Source of the DNA: Microtetraspora sp. NBRC 13810
GTDB lineage: Bacteria > Actinomycetota > Actinomycetes > Streptosporangiales > Streptosporangiaceae
DNA: 64,000 nt
Direction: 5' to 3'
Assembly (NCBI RefSeq): GCF_030268685.1
Contig: NZ_BSRQ01000003.1
Coordinates: 286,598-350,597, forward strand
Positions 10,558 to 18,717 of the stretch are shown in pieces; within the stretch, counting starts at the first letter, position 1, and each line of letters begins with the position of its first letter. The position numbers and the translations under genes were made by a program. The notes under the pieces are model-generated. The model ran no database searches. It was given only the letters and a program-made list of their open reading frames with translations, and was not told the DNA's origin.

Positions 10558-10779
10558 CAACCACCCCGAGATCGCCTGCGGCGCACGTCCAGCCTAGGCC
10601 GGATCGCCCCCGCTTTCAGCGCCGTGAGGGTGATGTCGGCCTTTCGCCACGGAACATCTTCCCTCCCGGCCCCGCGCCACCGTCACGCCCGCCCCGGGTC
10701 CGGACCACAGCCGGAACAGGCCGGGACAGGCCGGAACGGGGGCGGACCGAGCCCGGAGCAGGGCACCGTCCGCTCACCG

Positions 10780-10785
10780 TACAGT
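10780..10785 (+). promoter_or_regulatory. -10 box giving a leaderless PPOX transcript
   Basis: TACAGT ends seven bases before the ATG at 10793, so transcription would start at or next to the start codon. No clear -35 box is seen. Confidence 0.4.
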
Positions 10786-10792
10786 GGAGGGC

Positions 10793-11257
10793 ATGAGCCC
10801 GAAGATCGCCACGAATGACATCGTGACCCGCGAGCAGCTGCTCGACTTCGTCCGCGACCGGCACAACGCGCTGCTGATCACGACGCGGCGCGACGGCGGC
10901 CCGCAGGCTTCCCCGGTGACCTGCGGGCTCGACGGCGAAGGGCGGATCGTGGTGTCCACCTACCCCGAGCGGGCCAAGACCGCCAACGCCCGCCGCGACC
11001 CGCGGGTGAGCGTCGTGGTGCTGTCCGACGACTTCGGCGGGGCCTGGGTGCAGGTGGACGGCGAGGCCGAGGTGCTCGACATGCCGGAGGCGCTGGAGCC
11101 GCTGGTGGAATACTTCCGGGTGATATCCGGCGAGCATCCCGACTGGGACGACTACCGCGCGGCCATGCACCGTCAGGGCAAGTCGCTGCTGCGGATCACC
11201 CCCGTCTCCTGGGGCCCCGTCGCCACCGGCGGCTTCCCCGCCCGCCTCGCCGGCTGA
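10793..11257 (+). CDS. PPOX-class F420-dependent oxidoreductase / FMN-binding split-barrel protein
   Basis: 154-residue split-barrel flavin-fold protein. RHNALLITTRRDGGPQASPV near residues 23-42 and the later STYPERAKTANARRDPRVSV are typical of the actinobacterial F420-dependent or pyridoxamine-phosphate-oxidase-like family. It probably reduces a small molecule using F420H2 or FMN in the cytosol. The ATG at 10793 is preferred: a TACAGT -10 box fits leaderless expression, while the GGAGG is too close for a normal ribosome site. A GTG at 10784 is possible. The DUF2087 gene follows 31 bases downstream on the same strand. Confidence 0.85.
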   Translation: MSPKIATNDIVTREQLLDFVRDRHNALLITTRRDGGPQASPVTCGLDGEGRIVVSTYPERAKTANARRDPRVSVVVLSDDFGGAWVQVDGEAEVLDMPEALEPLVEYFRVISGEHPDWDDYRAAMHRQGKSLLRITPVSWGPVATGGFPARLAG

Positions 11258-11288
11258 CGATCCCCGCCTCTCACGACAGAACGGACCC

Positions 11289-11570
11289 ATGACCACTCCA
11301 GCAGACGAAGAGGACCGCATCCTGCGGACCTTCCTCATCGACGGGCGGCTCCGGGCGATCCCCACCCGGCTCTCCAAGCGGCGCGTCGTGCTCGGCCACA
11401 TCGCCCAGTCCTTCGAACCCGGCGTGCACTACCCGGAACAGCAGGTCAACGACGTCCTGCTCGCCTTCCACGACGACTTCGCGGCCCTGCGCCGCTATCT
11501 GGTGGAGGAGGGGCTGCTGGACCGCCAGGCGGGCGTCTACTGGCGCAGCGGCGGCCCCGTCGACGTCTGA
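11289..11570 (+). CDS. DUF2087 domain protein
   Basis: 93-residue protein that is almost wholly a DUF2087 domain. The pattern FLIDGRLRAIPTRLSKRRVVLGHI, then FEPGVHYPEQQVNDVL, then LRRYLVEEGLLDR matches that family, often fused to ArsR-type or other regulators and presumed to be a small winged-helix-like module. Here it stands alone without a recognisable DNA-binding partner. It probably shares a transcript with the PPOX gene. The ATG at 11289 has only a weak purine tract upstream. The function is unknown. Confidence 0.75.
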   Translation: MTTPADEEDRILRTFLIDGRLRAIPTRLSKRRVVLGHIAQSFEPGVHYPEQQVNDVLLAFHDDFAALRRYLVEEGLLDRQAGVYWRSGGPVDV

Positions 11571-11665
11571 CGGCGACGACGGGAGCATCCGCCCGGCTCC
11601 GGCTCCCCCGCCCGTGCCGGACGGCCGATGCCCCGCCTCCCCGCGGGCGGCGGGGCGCCCGGCCG

Positions 11666-11671
11666 TACATT
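11666..11671 (+). promoter_or_regulatory. -10 box giving a leaderless pirin transcript
   Basis: TACATT ends six bases before the ATG at 11678, the spacing expected when transcription starts at the start codon. No -35 box is obvious. Confidence 0.35.
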
Positions 11672-11677
11672 CGGGGG

Positions 11678-12649
11678 ATGAGCAACCTCGAGAGTGATCC
11701 GCGGGAGGCGGTGTGCGGCGGTCGCGCGGCCGTCCTGACCGGGCCGGCGCGCGACCTGCTGGACGGCCGGGACGTCGCGCTCGGCGGGCCGCGCGCGATG
11801 AGGGTCACCCGCACGCTGCCCACCCGCGGGCGCAGGATGGTCGGCGCGTGGTGCTTCGCCGACCTGTACGGGCCCGAGCGCGCGGTGATGCGCGTCCCGC
11901 CGCACCCGCACACCGGCCTGCAGACGGTGAGCTGGCTGGTCGAGGGCGAGGTGCTGCACCGCGACTCGGTGGGCACCGAGCAGCTCGTCACCCCCGGACG
12001 GCTCAACCTGATGACGGCCGGGCGGGGCATCGCGCACTCCGAGGAGTCCTCGCCGGGCACACCGGTGCTGCACGGGGCGCAGCTGTGGGTGGCGCTGCCC
12101 GGCGCGCATCGGCACGTCGCGCCGCACTTCGAGCACCACCCCGAGCTGCCCGTGCTCTCCGCGCCGGGCGCCGAGGTGACGGTGATCATGGGTGAGCTGG
12201 GCGGCGCCGCGTCCCCCGCCGGGGTGTACACGCCGCTGGTGGGGGCGCAGGTGCGCCTCGACGCGGGAGGGGAGATCCGGCTGCCGCTCGAACCCGGTTT
12301 CGAGCACGCCCTGCTGGTGCTGTCCGGCGAGGTGGAGGCGGACGGGGACGCCCCCGAGGGGGCGGTCACGCTGGCCGGCGGCCCGCTGCTGTACCTCGGC
12401 GACGGCCGCTCCGAGCTCGCGCTGAGCGCGCGGCGCCCGGCCAGGGTGCTCCTCCTCGGCGGCGAGCCGTTCGCGGAGGAGATCGTCATGTGGTGGAACT
12501 TCGTGGGCCGCGGCCACGACGAGATCGTCGCCTTCCGCGAGGAGTGGGCCTCCGGCGCGCTCGGCGTCGTGCACGGCTTCGACGGCCCCCCGCTGCCCGC
12601 CCCCGCGCTCCCCACCAGCACACTCAAGCCAAGGGGCCGGGAGAGATGA
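11678..12649 (+). CDS. pirin family protein
   Basis: 323-residue bicupin of the pirin family. The N-terminal cupin carries PPHPHTGLQTVSWLVEGEVLHRDS (about residues 71-94), with the His pair that binds iron in pirins. RLNLMTAGRGIAHSEES follows. The C-terminal half is the degenerate second cupin. The TLKPRGRER tail is charged. Pirins act as redox-sensing regulators or quercetin dioxygenases, and the sequence does not decide between them. The ATG at 11678 has a TACATT box six bases upstream, suggesting leaderless expression. The gene lies 122 bases ahead of the two-component pair and does not appear to be part of it. Confidence 0.92.
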   Translation: MSNLESDPREAVCGGRAAVLTGPARDLLDGRDVALGGPRAMRVTRTLPTRGRRMVGAWCFADLYGPERAVMRVPPHPHTGLQTVSWLVEGEVLHRDSVGTEQLVTPGRLNLMTAGRGIAHSEESSPGTPVLHGAQLWVALPGAHRHVAPHFEHHPELPVLSAPGAEVTVIMGELGGAASPAGVYTPLVGAQVRLDAGGEIRLPLEPGFEHALLVLSGEVEADGDAPEGAVTLAGGPLLYLGDGRSELALSARRPARVLLLGGEPFAEEIVMWWNFVGRGHDEIVAFREEWASGALGVVHGFDGPPLPAPALPTSTLKPRGRER

Positions 12650-12771
12650 CCTGCCCGTAGCGTGTTCCTGAGAGGGCCGCGGGCGCTATCCCGGCCTTCT
12701 CAGCGCCGTCTCAGGCGGACCCGGCCAGGATGGGAGGGCTACAGCACACGGGCGTGGGAGGAATCGGGCGC

Positions 12772-13446
12772 ATGCGGGTTCTCGTCGTCGAGGACGAACG
12801 CAGGATGGCGGCGGCGCTCCAGCGCGGGCTGCAGGCGGAGGGGTTCGCGGTCGACCTCGCGCACGACGGCGAGGAGGGGCTGCATCTCGCCAGGGTGGGC
12901 CGGTACGACGTGGTCGTGCTGGACATCATGCTGCCGCGCCTGTCGGGCTACAACGTGTGCAAGCAGCTTCGCGCGGAGGAGAACTGGGTCCCCATCCTGA
13001 TGCTGTCGGCCAAGGACGGCGAGTACGACATGGCCGACGGGCTCGACCTCGGGGCGGACGACTACCTGACGAAGCCGTTCTCGTACGTGGTGCTGGTCGC
13101 CCGGCTGCGGGCGCTGCTGCGCCGCGACGCCGGGCGGCGGCCCGCCGTGCTGCGGGCCGGCGACCTGGAGCTCGACCCGGCGCGGCGGCGGGTGAAGCGC
13201 GGCGAGCGGGCGGTCGAGCTGACGCCGCGCGAGTTCGCGCTGCTGGAGTTCCTGCTCCGCCACCACGACGAGGTGGTGTCGAAGAGCGAGATCCTGGAGC
13301 ACGTGTGGGACACCTACGACACCGATCCCAACGTGGTCGAGGTCTACGTGGGCTACCTGCGCCGCAAGATCGACGTGCCCTTCGGCAGGAACGCCCTGCA
13401 GACCGTGCGCGGCGCGGGCTACCGGCTGGCCGGGGACGGCGGCTGA
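12772..13446 (+). CDS. OmpR/PhoB-family response regulator
   Basis: 224 residues: a receiver domain (1-118) with the acidic pocket EDE at residues 7-9, the phosphoacceptor Asp in VVVLDIMLP near 51 and the KPF lysine near 101. A winged-helix Trans_reg_C domain follows, with VELTPREFALLEFLL and VYVGYLRRKID. The ATG at 12772 has GGGAGGA nine bases upstream and begins the conserved MRVLVVEDE. The kinase GTG follows one base after this stop, so they are co-translated. The regulon is unknown. Confidence 0.95.
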   Translation: MRVLVVEDERRMAAALQRGLQAEGFAVDLAHDGEEGLHLARVGRYDVVVLDIMLPRLSGYNVCKQLRAEENWVPILMLSAKDGEYDMADGLDLGADDYLTKPFSYVVLVARLRALLRRDAGRRPAVLRAGDLELDPARRRVKRGERAVELTPREFALLEFLLRHHDEVVSKSEILEHVWDTYDTDPNVVEVYVGYLRRKIDVPFGRNALQTVRGAGYRLAGDGG

Positions 13447-13447
13447 G

Positions 13448-14863
13448 GTGGCGGCCGACCCGCTCGGCTGGTGGCGGCGGCAGAGCCTGCGCTTCCGGCT
13501 GACGTCCACCGCCTCGGCCGTGCTGGCGCTCGCGCTGGCCGCCTCCGCGTGGTCGCTGGTCGGCGTGCTCGGCCGGTCCCTGACCGCGACCATCGACGAG
13601 ACGGCCTACCTGCGGGCCAACCAGGTGCGCGTCGACGCCGACGCCGGGCGGCTGCCGCCCGAGCTGAGCAGTCCCGACGGGACGATGATCCAGGTGATCG
13701 ACGCGCGGGGCCGGATCACGCACGCCACCGTGGGCACCGACCGGCTCGTCCCGCTGCTCGGCCCCGCGGCCAGGGCCGCCGCGGTCCGCTCCGACGGGGC
13801 GCGCTTCCTGGACGGCCGGCCGTACGGGATCCCCGGGCCGCTGCGGGTGCTGGCGGTGAGCGCGGACGGCGGGCGGACGGTGATCGCGGCGCGGTCGTTC
13901 GCCGAGGTGGAGACGAGCCTGGTCACGGCCGGGCACGTGCTGGTGGCGGGCACGCCGATCCTGATCGTGCTGCTGGCGGGGGCGAGCTGGATGATCATCG
14001 GCAGGACCCTGCGGCCGATCGCCGAGCTGCGCAGGGGGGCGACCGAGATCAGCGACACCGCGCGGTCCCGGCGGCTGCCGGTGCCCGAGGCGCACGACGA
14101 GGTGCACAGCCTGGCGACGACGCTGAACGACATGCTCGCCCGGCTGGAGGCCGCCGACGCGCGCCAGCGGGCCCTGGTCTCCGACGCCGCGCACGAGCTG
14201 CGCAGCCCGCTGGCGAGCATCCGGCTGCAACTGGAGGTGGCGCTCGGCCACCCGGAGGGCCAGATCTGGCGGGAGACCGCGGAGGGCGTCCTGGAGGACA
14301 CCCTGCGGCTCTCCCGGCTGGCCGAGGACCTGCTGGCGCTGGCCCGCCTCGACGAGCGCGGCGGCAGCCCGGCCCGCCGCGAGCCGGTGGACCTGGAGGA
14401 CCTCGTACGGCAGAGCGTCGAGCGTTACGGCGAGGCCCCCGTCCCGGTCACCCGCGACACCGGCGGGGACGACGCCTGCCTCACGGTCACCGGCGACGCC
14501 CTCGACCTGGGCAGGGTGCTCACCAACCTGATCGACAACGCGGTGCGGCACGCCTCCGGGGAGGTGCGGGTGGGGCTGCGCGGCGGCGGCACGACCGCGG
14601 TGATCAGCGTGACCGACGACGGCCCCGGCATCCCCGAGGCCGACCGGGAGCGCGTCTTCGACCGCTTCACCCGCCTGGACAGCGCGCGCAGCCGGGACGA
14701 GGGCGGGGCCGGGCTGGGGCTCGCCATCGTGCGGGAGACCGTGCGGGCGCACGGCGGCGCCGTGCACCTGGAGGACGCCGGGCCCGGCCTGCGCGCCGTG
14801 GTACGGCTCCCGCTCGCCGCCGGCCCGGTTCCTGATCGGCTTCTTGACCGATTCCCCGATTGA
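13448..14863 (+). CDS. HAMP-containing sensor histidine kinase
   Basis: 471 residues starting at a GTG one base after the response-regulator stop. One transmembrane segment is near residues 18-40. An extracytoplasmic sensor of roughly 110 residues follows, then a second transmembrane segment near 160-180. After it come a HAMP linker, the HisKA box VSDAAHELRSPLASI with the phosphorylated His near residue 252, an N box (NLIDNAVRHA), and DDGPGIPE and GGAGLGLAIV of the HATPase domain. The sensor region has no recognisable family, so the signal is unknown. The architecture is that of TcrY/CseC-like envelope sensors, which suits the surface-glycan genes in this window, but that link is only inference. 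Confidence 0.95.
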   Translation: MAADPLGWWRRQSLRFRLTSTASAVLALALAASAWSLVGVLGRSLTATIDETAYLRANQVRVDADAGRLPPELSSPDGTMIQVIDARGRITHATVGTDRLVPLLGPAARAAAVRSDGARFLDGRPYGIPGPLRVLAVSADGGRTVIAARSFAEVETSLVTAGHVLVAGTPILIVLLAGASWMIIGRTLRPIAELRRGATEISDTARSRRLPVPEAHDEVHSLATTLNDMLARLEAADARQRALVSDAAHELRSPLASIRLQLEVALGHPEGQIWRETAEGVLEDTLRLSRLAEDLLALARLDERGGSPARREPVDLEDLVRQSVERYGEAPVPVTRDTGGDDACLTVTGDALDLGRVLTNLIDNAVRHASGEVRVGLRGGGTTAVISVTDDGPGIPEADRERVFDRFTRLDSARSRDEGGAGLGLAIVRETVRAHGGAVHLEDAGPGLRAVVRLPLAAGPVPDRLLDRFPD

Positions 14864-14888
14864 CCGGGTATGTCACCGGGACTACCGT
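14860..14888 (+). promoter_or_regulatory. promoter giving a leaderless TetR transcript
   Basis: TTGACC (14860-14865), exactly 17 bases, then TACCGT (14883-14888), with the ATG of the TetR gene at 14896. The transcript should begin at or one base from that ATG. The -35 box overlaps the last codons of the histidine kinase. Confidence 0.6.
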
Positions 14889-14895
14889 CCCTGGC

Positions 14896-15543
14896 ATGAC
14901 ATGCGCCGACGGGAGGCAGGCCGAGACGATTCTGCGGGTCGCGACCCGGCTGTTCGCCGCGCTCGGCTACGACGGGACGTCCACCTCGCAGATCGCCGAG
15001 GCGGCCGGTCTCGACCTCGCGACCGTCAACCGCGCGGTGGGCGGCAAGCGGGAGCTGTACCTCGCGGTGATGGACCGCGCGCACCACGCGGAGCGGGCCG
15101 CGATCGCCGCCGCCATCGCCGAGTTCACCGGCCCCGGCCGGGACGCCCCCGGCTCGGCCTCCGCGGTCGTGCACGGCACGCTGGACAGATACCTCGACTT
15201 CTGCGCGGAGAACCCGGATGTCGCGGCGCTGTGGATCCACCGCTGGCTCGCCGACGCGGCCGACCTGACCGAGTTGGAAGGGCGCTACGCCAAGCCGTTG
15301 ATCGCGATGGTGCTGGACGCCATGGCGCCGGCGCTGGCCGGCGGGGACATCGACGAGAAGGTCGATCTGCCCTACGCGCTGCGGTCGGTGGTCTGGTGCG
15401 TCCAGGGTTTCGCCACCGCGGGGATGCTGGACGAGCAGGGTCGCCGGCTCGGCTTCTCCGACCCGCGGACGCTGCGCCGGTTCCGCGCCCACCTGCACGG
15501 CATGGTGCACCGCATCCTGGGCCTGCCCGGAGACCCTCCCTGA
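14896..15543 (+). CDS. TetR-family transcriptional regulator
   Basis: 215-residue repressor. The HTH spans about residues 9-55 (ETILRVATRLFAALGYDGTS ... IAEAAGLDLATVNRAVGGKRELY). The usual GVSxGTLYxHF element is replaced by LDLATVNRAVGGK. The rest is an all-helical ligand domain. The ATG at 14896 was chosen over one at 14860 because a TTGACC-17-TACCGT promoter places the transcript start there. The PLP-enzyme gene starts 22 bases after the stop, so the regulator probably controls its own operon. Confidence 0.9.
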   Translation: MTCADGRQAETILRVATRLFAALGYDGTSTSQIAEAAGLDLATVNRAVGGKRELYLAVMDRAHHAERAAIAAAIAEFTGPGRDAPGSASAVVHGTLDRYLDFCAENPDVAALWIHRWLADAADLTELEGRYAKPLIAMVLDAMAPALAGGDIDEKVDLPYALRSVVWCVQGFATAGMLDEQGRRLGFSDPRTLRRFRAHLHGMVHRILGLPGDPP

Positions 15544-15565
15544 CCGCCCCCAGCCAAGGAGACAC

Positions 15566-17017
15566 GTGACCCCCGGACTGACCCCCGGACTGCCGCAGAC
15601 CGGCCGGACCACCGAGGACCTGCTCGCCGAACTGGCCAGGATGAAGGAGGGCGACCTGCCGGTGCGCGGCGGCAAGGTGACCGCCTACGTCTACGACACC
15701 GGCCGGCCCGGCGTGCACGAGGCGGCGGCGCGCGCCTACGCCGAGATGCTGGAGGTCAACTGCCTGGACCCGACCGCCTTCCCGAGCATCGTGGAGATGG
15801 AGAAGCAGGTCGTCGGCGCGGTGGCGGACCTGCTCGGCGGCGGGCACGGCGTCTTCACCTCCGGCGGCACCGAGTCGATCATGCTGGCGGTGAAGGCGGC
15901 GCGGGACGCGCGGCCGGTCGCCGGCCGGCCGCGGATCGTGCTGCCGGTGACCGCGCATCCCGCCTTCCACAAGGCGGCGCACTACCTCGGCCTGGACGTC
16001 GTGCCCACGCCGGTGGACCCGGAGACCTTCCGCGCCGACCCGGCCGCGATCGCGGCGGCGATCGACGACGACACCGTGCTCGTGGTCGCCTCGGCGCCGT
16101 CCTACCCCCAGGGCGTGATCGATCCGGTGGCCGAGATCGCGGCGGCCGCGGCGCGGCGGGGCGTCCTGTGCCACGTGGACGCGTGCGTCGGCGGCTGGCT
16201 GCTGCCCTGGCTCAGGGAGGCGGGGGCGGAGGTGCCCGCGTTCGACCTGTCGGTGCCCGGGGTCACCTCGCTCTCCTGCGACCTGCACAAGTTCGGCTAC
16301 GCGCCCAAGGGGGCGTCGGTGGTGCTCTTCGCCGACCCGGCGCTGCGCCGCCGTGCCTACTACGCCTCCGCCGCCTGGCCCGGGTACACGGTCATCAACG
16401 CGACCGTGCAGAGCTCCCGGACCGCCGGGCCGCTCGGCGGCGCCTGGGCGACGCTCCAGGCGCTCGGCAGGGAGGGCTATCTGCGGCTGGGCCGGGACAC
16501 CCTGGAGGCGGCGAGGCGGCTGCGCCGGGGCGTCGGGGCGATCCCGGGCCTGCGGGTGCTCGGCGAGCCGGACTCGTCGCTGGTGTCCGTCGCCGGGTCG
16601 GCCGAGGTGGACGTGTTCGTGCTCTCCGACGAGGCGCGCAGGCGCGGCTGGTTCCTCCAGCCCCAGCTGTCGTACGCCGGCATCCCCGCCAACCTGCACA
16701 TCACGGTCACCGGCGCCACTCTGGACGGCGTCGAGGAGCTGCTGAAGGTGATCGAGGACTCCGCGCTGGCCGCCCGCGAGCGCGGCCCGGTGCGGCTGCC
16801 CGAGGGCCTGGTCGAGGCGGTCGCCGGCCTGGACCTGGAGTCGCTGGACGACGCGGCCTTCGCCGGGCTGGCCGCCGCGGCGGGGGTCTCGATCGGCGCG
16901 GGGGGCGAGGACGGCGCCGCCCCGGAGATGGCGACGGTGAACGCGGTGCTCGACGCGCTGCCCGCGTCCGTACGCGAGGCGGTGCTCGTGCGCTTCCTGT
17001 CGGTCATGTACTCCTGA
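15566..17017 (+). CDS. PLP-dependent lyase/decarboxylase, sphingosine-1-phosphate-lyase-like
   Basis: 483-residue fold-type I PLP enzyme of the group II decarboxylase superfamily. Features include the cofactor-binding TSGGTES near residue 97 and HVDACVGGWLLPW, where the Asp contacts the pyridine nitrogen. The Schiff-base lysine sits in DLHKFGYAPKGAS near residue 238. The HKFGYAPKG form is that of sphinganine-1-phosphate lyases and related tyrosine or aspartate decarboxylases. About 75 extra residues at the C-terminus look like a small helical domain. There is no membrane anchor, unlike eukaryotic S1P lyase. The GTG at 15566 has AAGGAGA upstream. The substrate is not determinable. Confidence 0.85.
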   Translation: MTPGLTPGLPQTGRTTEDLLAELARMKEGDLPVRGGKVTAYVYDTGRPGVHEAAARAYAEMLEVNCLDPTAFPSIVEMEKQVVGAVADLLGGGHGVFTSGGTESIMLAVKAARDARPVAGRPRIVLPVTAHPAFHKAAHYLGLDVVPTPVDPETFRADPAAIAAAIDDDTVLVVASAPSYPQGVIDPVAEIAAAAARRGVLCHVDACVGGWLLPWLREAGAEVPAFDLSVPGVTSLSCDLHKFGYAPKGASVVLFADPALRRRAYYASAAWPGYTVINATVQSSRTAGPLGGAWATLQALGREGYLRLGRDTLEAARRLRRGVGAIPGLRVLGEPDSSLVSVAGSAEVDVFVLSDEARRRGWFLQPQLSYAGIPANLHITVTGATLDGVEELLKVIEDSALAARERGPVRLPEGLVEAVAGLDLESLDDAAFAGLAAAAGVSIGAGGEDGAAPEMATVNAVLDALPASVREAVLVRFLSVMYS

Positions 17018-17178
17018 CAACCGCCCCGGCACCGCCTCTAAGTCCCCTCAAATCCGGCCTGAGTCACCCATCCCTCATATCGCCGGACACGCCCTTTTCG
17101 GGCTCCCCGCCGGATAACACCCCTCCGGTTACCGTGAGTCACGGTACGCATGGTCGGCGTGGTTGCAGGGGAGGCTCG

Positions 17179-18717
17179 ATGGGCGGGCGGATGGACCGGC
17201 GCGACGTTCTGCGCCTGGGAGCGCGGATCACCACGGCGGGGCTCGCCGCCGGGCTGGTGGCGGAGAGCCCGGCCGCCGCCGCACCCCAGGCGCCCCCGGC
17301 CCCCTTCGCCCCGGACCCGGCGGCCTGGCGTGAGCTCGCCAGGTGGATCAGCCCGGGGGCCGGGATCTTCCGGCCCTCCGACGCCGGGTTCGACGCCCTG
17401 GCCGCGCCGTGGAACCCCAGGTACGCCGTCGTGCAGCCGGCCGGGATCGTCGCCTGCGCCACCGCCGGCGACGTGCAGGCGGCGGTCAGATGGGCGGCCA
17501 AGCACGGGGTGCCGCTGGTGCCGAGGACCGGCGGGCACAACTTCGCCGGCCAGTCGACCACCTACGGGCTGCTGCTGAGCATGCGGCGGATGAACTCCGT
17601 CTCCGCGCGCCGGAGACCCGGCGGCGCCACCCTGCTCACCCTGGGCGGCGGCGCCCTCAACGCGCACATCTACGAGGCGCGCGCCCTGAACCTCTACACC
17701 CCCGGCGGGCGCTGCGCGGGCACCGGCGTGGCCGGCGTCACGCTCGGCGGCGGCGTGGGCTTCAACGACCGCAAGTGGGGGCTCGGCTGCGACCGGCTGC
17801 TGGAGACGTCGGTCGTGCTCGCCGGCGGGGAGCTGGTCCGGTGCAGCGAGCGGCAGAACGCCGACCTGTTCTGGGCGTGCCGGGGCGGCGCGGGGGGCAA
17901 CTTCGGGATCAACACCGAGCTGGTCTTCGACGCCGTCCCGGTGGGCGACCAGGTCGCCACCGTCTTCGACCTCACCTTGCAGGTGCGCGACGCCGTGCGC
18001 CTCTTCCGGGCGCTGCGCACGGTGATCGACCGGGACCGGGCGAACGACCTCGACGTCTGGGTCGGCTTCGCCAACACCGGCGGCGCCGCCGCCCCCACCC
18101 TGGCGCTCCTCGGCCAGTACCTCGGCGACCAGGAGGCGGCCCGGCGGCTCCTCGCCCCGCTGTTCGCCCTGCGGCCCACCTTGCAGCTGTTCGAGCAGCG
18201 GCACTTCTGGCAGACCCAGGACCACCTGCTGTCGCCCGCCAAACCGGGCAAGGCGGCGGACAGCCGTTCGCTGACGCCGTACGGGTGGCCGGGGGACGAG
18301 GCCGTGGAGGCGGTGGCCGACTGGGTCGAGTCGTGGCCGGGCGGCGCGGGCAACGGGTGCAGCGTCGTGCTCTTCGCGATGGGCGGCGCGGCGGCGCAGC
18401 GCGGGCCGTCCGACACCGCCTTCGCGCACCGCAGGGCGACGTTCATGATGAACGTGCGCGCCGACTGGACGGCGGGCGCCGCCGCGGACGTGGTCGACCG
18501 GTCCGTCCGCGCGGTGAGCACGCTCTACCTCAGGCTGCGCTCCGCGCTGCCCGCGCCGGGGGCCTACGTGAACTTCCCGCACCACGAGCTGCCCCGATGG
18601 TGGGAGTCCTACTACGGCGGCAACTACGCCCGCCTGGTCGGGGTGAAACGACACTACGACCCGGGCAACTTCTTCCGGCACGGCCAGAGCATCGGCGCCG
18701 ACCGGCCACCCGTCTAG
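17179..18717 (+). CDS. Tat-exported FAD-linked oxidase, berberine-bridge-enzyme type
   Basis: 512-residue secreted flavoprotein. The N-terminus has a twin-arginine motif (DRRDVLRLG), a hydrophobic stretch and an Ala-rich cleavage region near residue 38. The FAD_binding_4 domain shows RTGGHNFAGQS, whose His is the expected 8-alpha-histidyl FAD link, and GGRCAGTGVAGVTLGGG, whose Cys is the 6-S-cysteinyl link, so the flavin is probably bicovalent. The C-terminal BBE domain ends YDPGNFFRHGQSI. Such enzymes oxidise sugars, oligosaccharides or alkaloids. The ATG has GGGAGG upstream. The stop codon overlaps the stop of the convergent FolP2-like gene at a CTAG. Confidence 0.93.
   Translation: MGGRMDRRDVLRLGARITTAGLAAGLVAESPAAAAPQAPPAPFAPDPAAWRELARWISPGAGIFRPSDAGFDALAAPWNPRYAVVQPAGIVACATAGDVQAAVRWAAKHGVPLVPRTGGHNFAGQSTTYGLLLSMRRMNSVSARRRPGGATLLTLGGGALNAHIYEARALNLYTPGGRCAGTGVAGVTLGGGVGFNDRKWGLGCDRLLETSVVLAGGELVRCSERQNADLFWACRGGAGGNFGINTELVFDAVPVGDQVATVFDLTLQVRDAVRLFRALRTVIDRDRANDLDVWVGFANTGGAAAPTLALLGQYLGDQEAARRLLAPLFALRPTLQLFEQRHFWQTQDHLLSPAKPGKAADSRSLTPYGWPGDEAVEAVADWVESWPGGAGNGCSVVLFAMGGAAAQRGPSDTAFAHRRATFMMNVRADWTAGAAADVVDRSVRAVSTLYLRLRSALPAPGAYVNFPHHELPRWWESYYGGNYARLVGVKRHYDPGNFFRHGQSIGADRPPV

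Noticed and set aside
15566-17017. PLP enzyme as a plain aminotransferase
   Set aside because: The DLHKFGYAPKG motif places it with the S1P-lyase and decarboxylase group rather than with class I/II aminotransferases.
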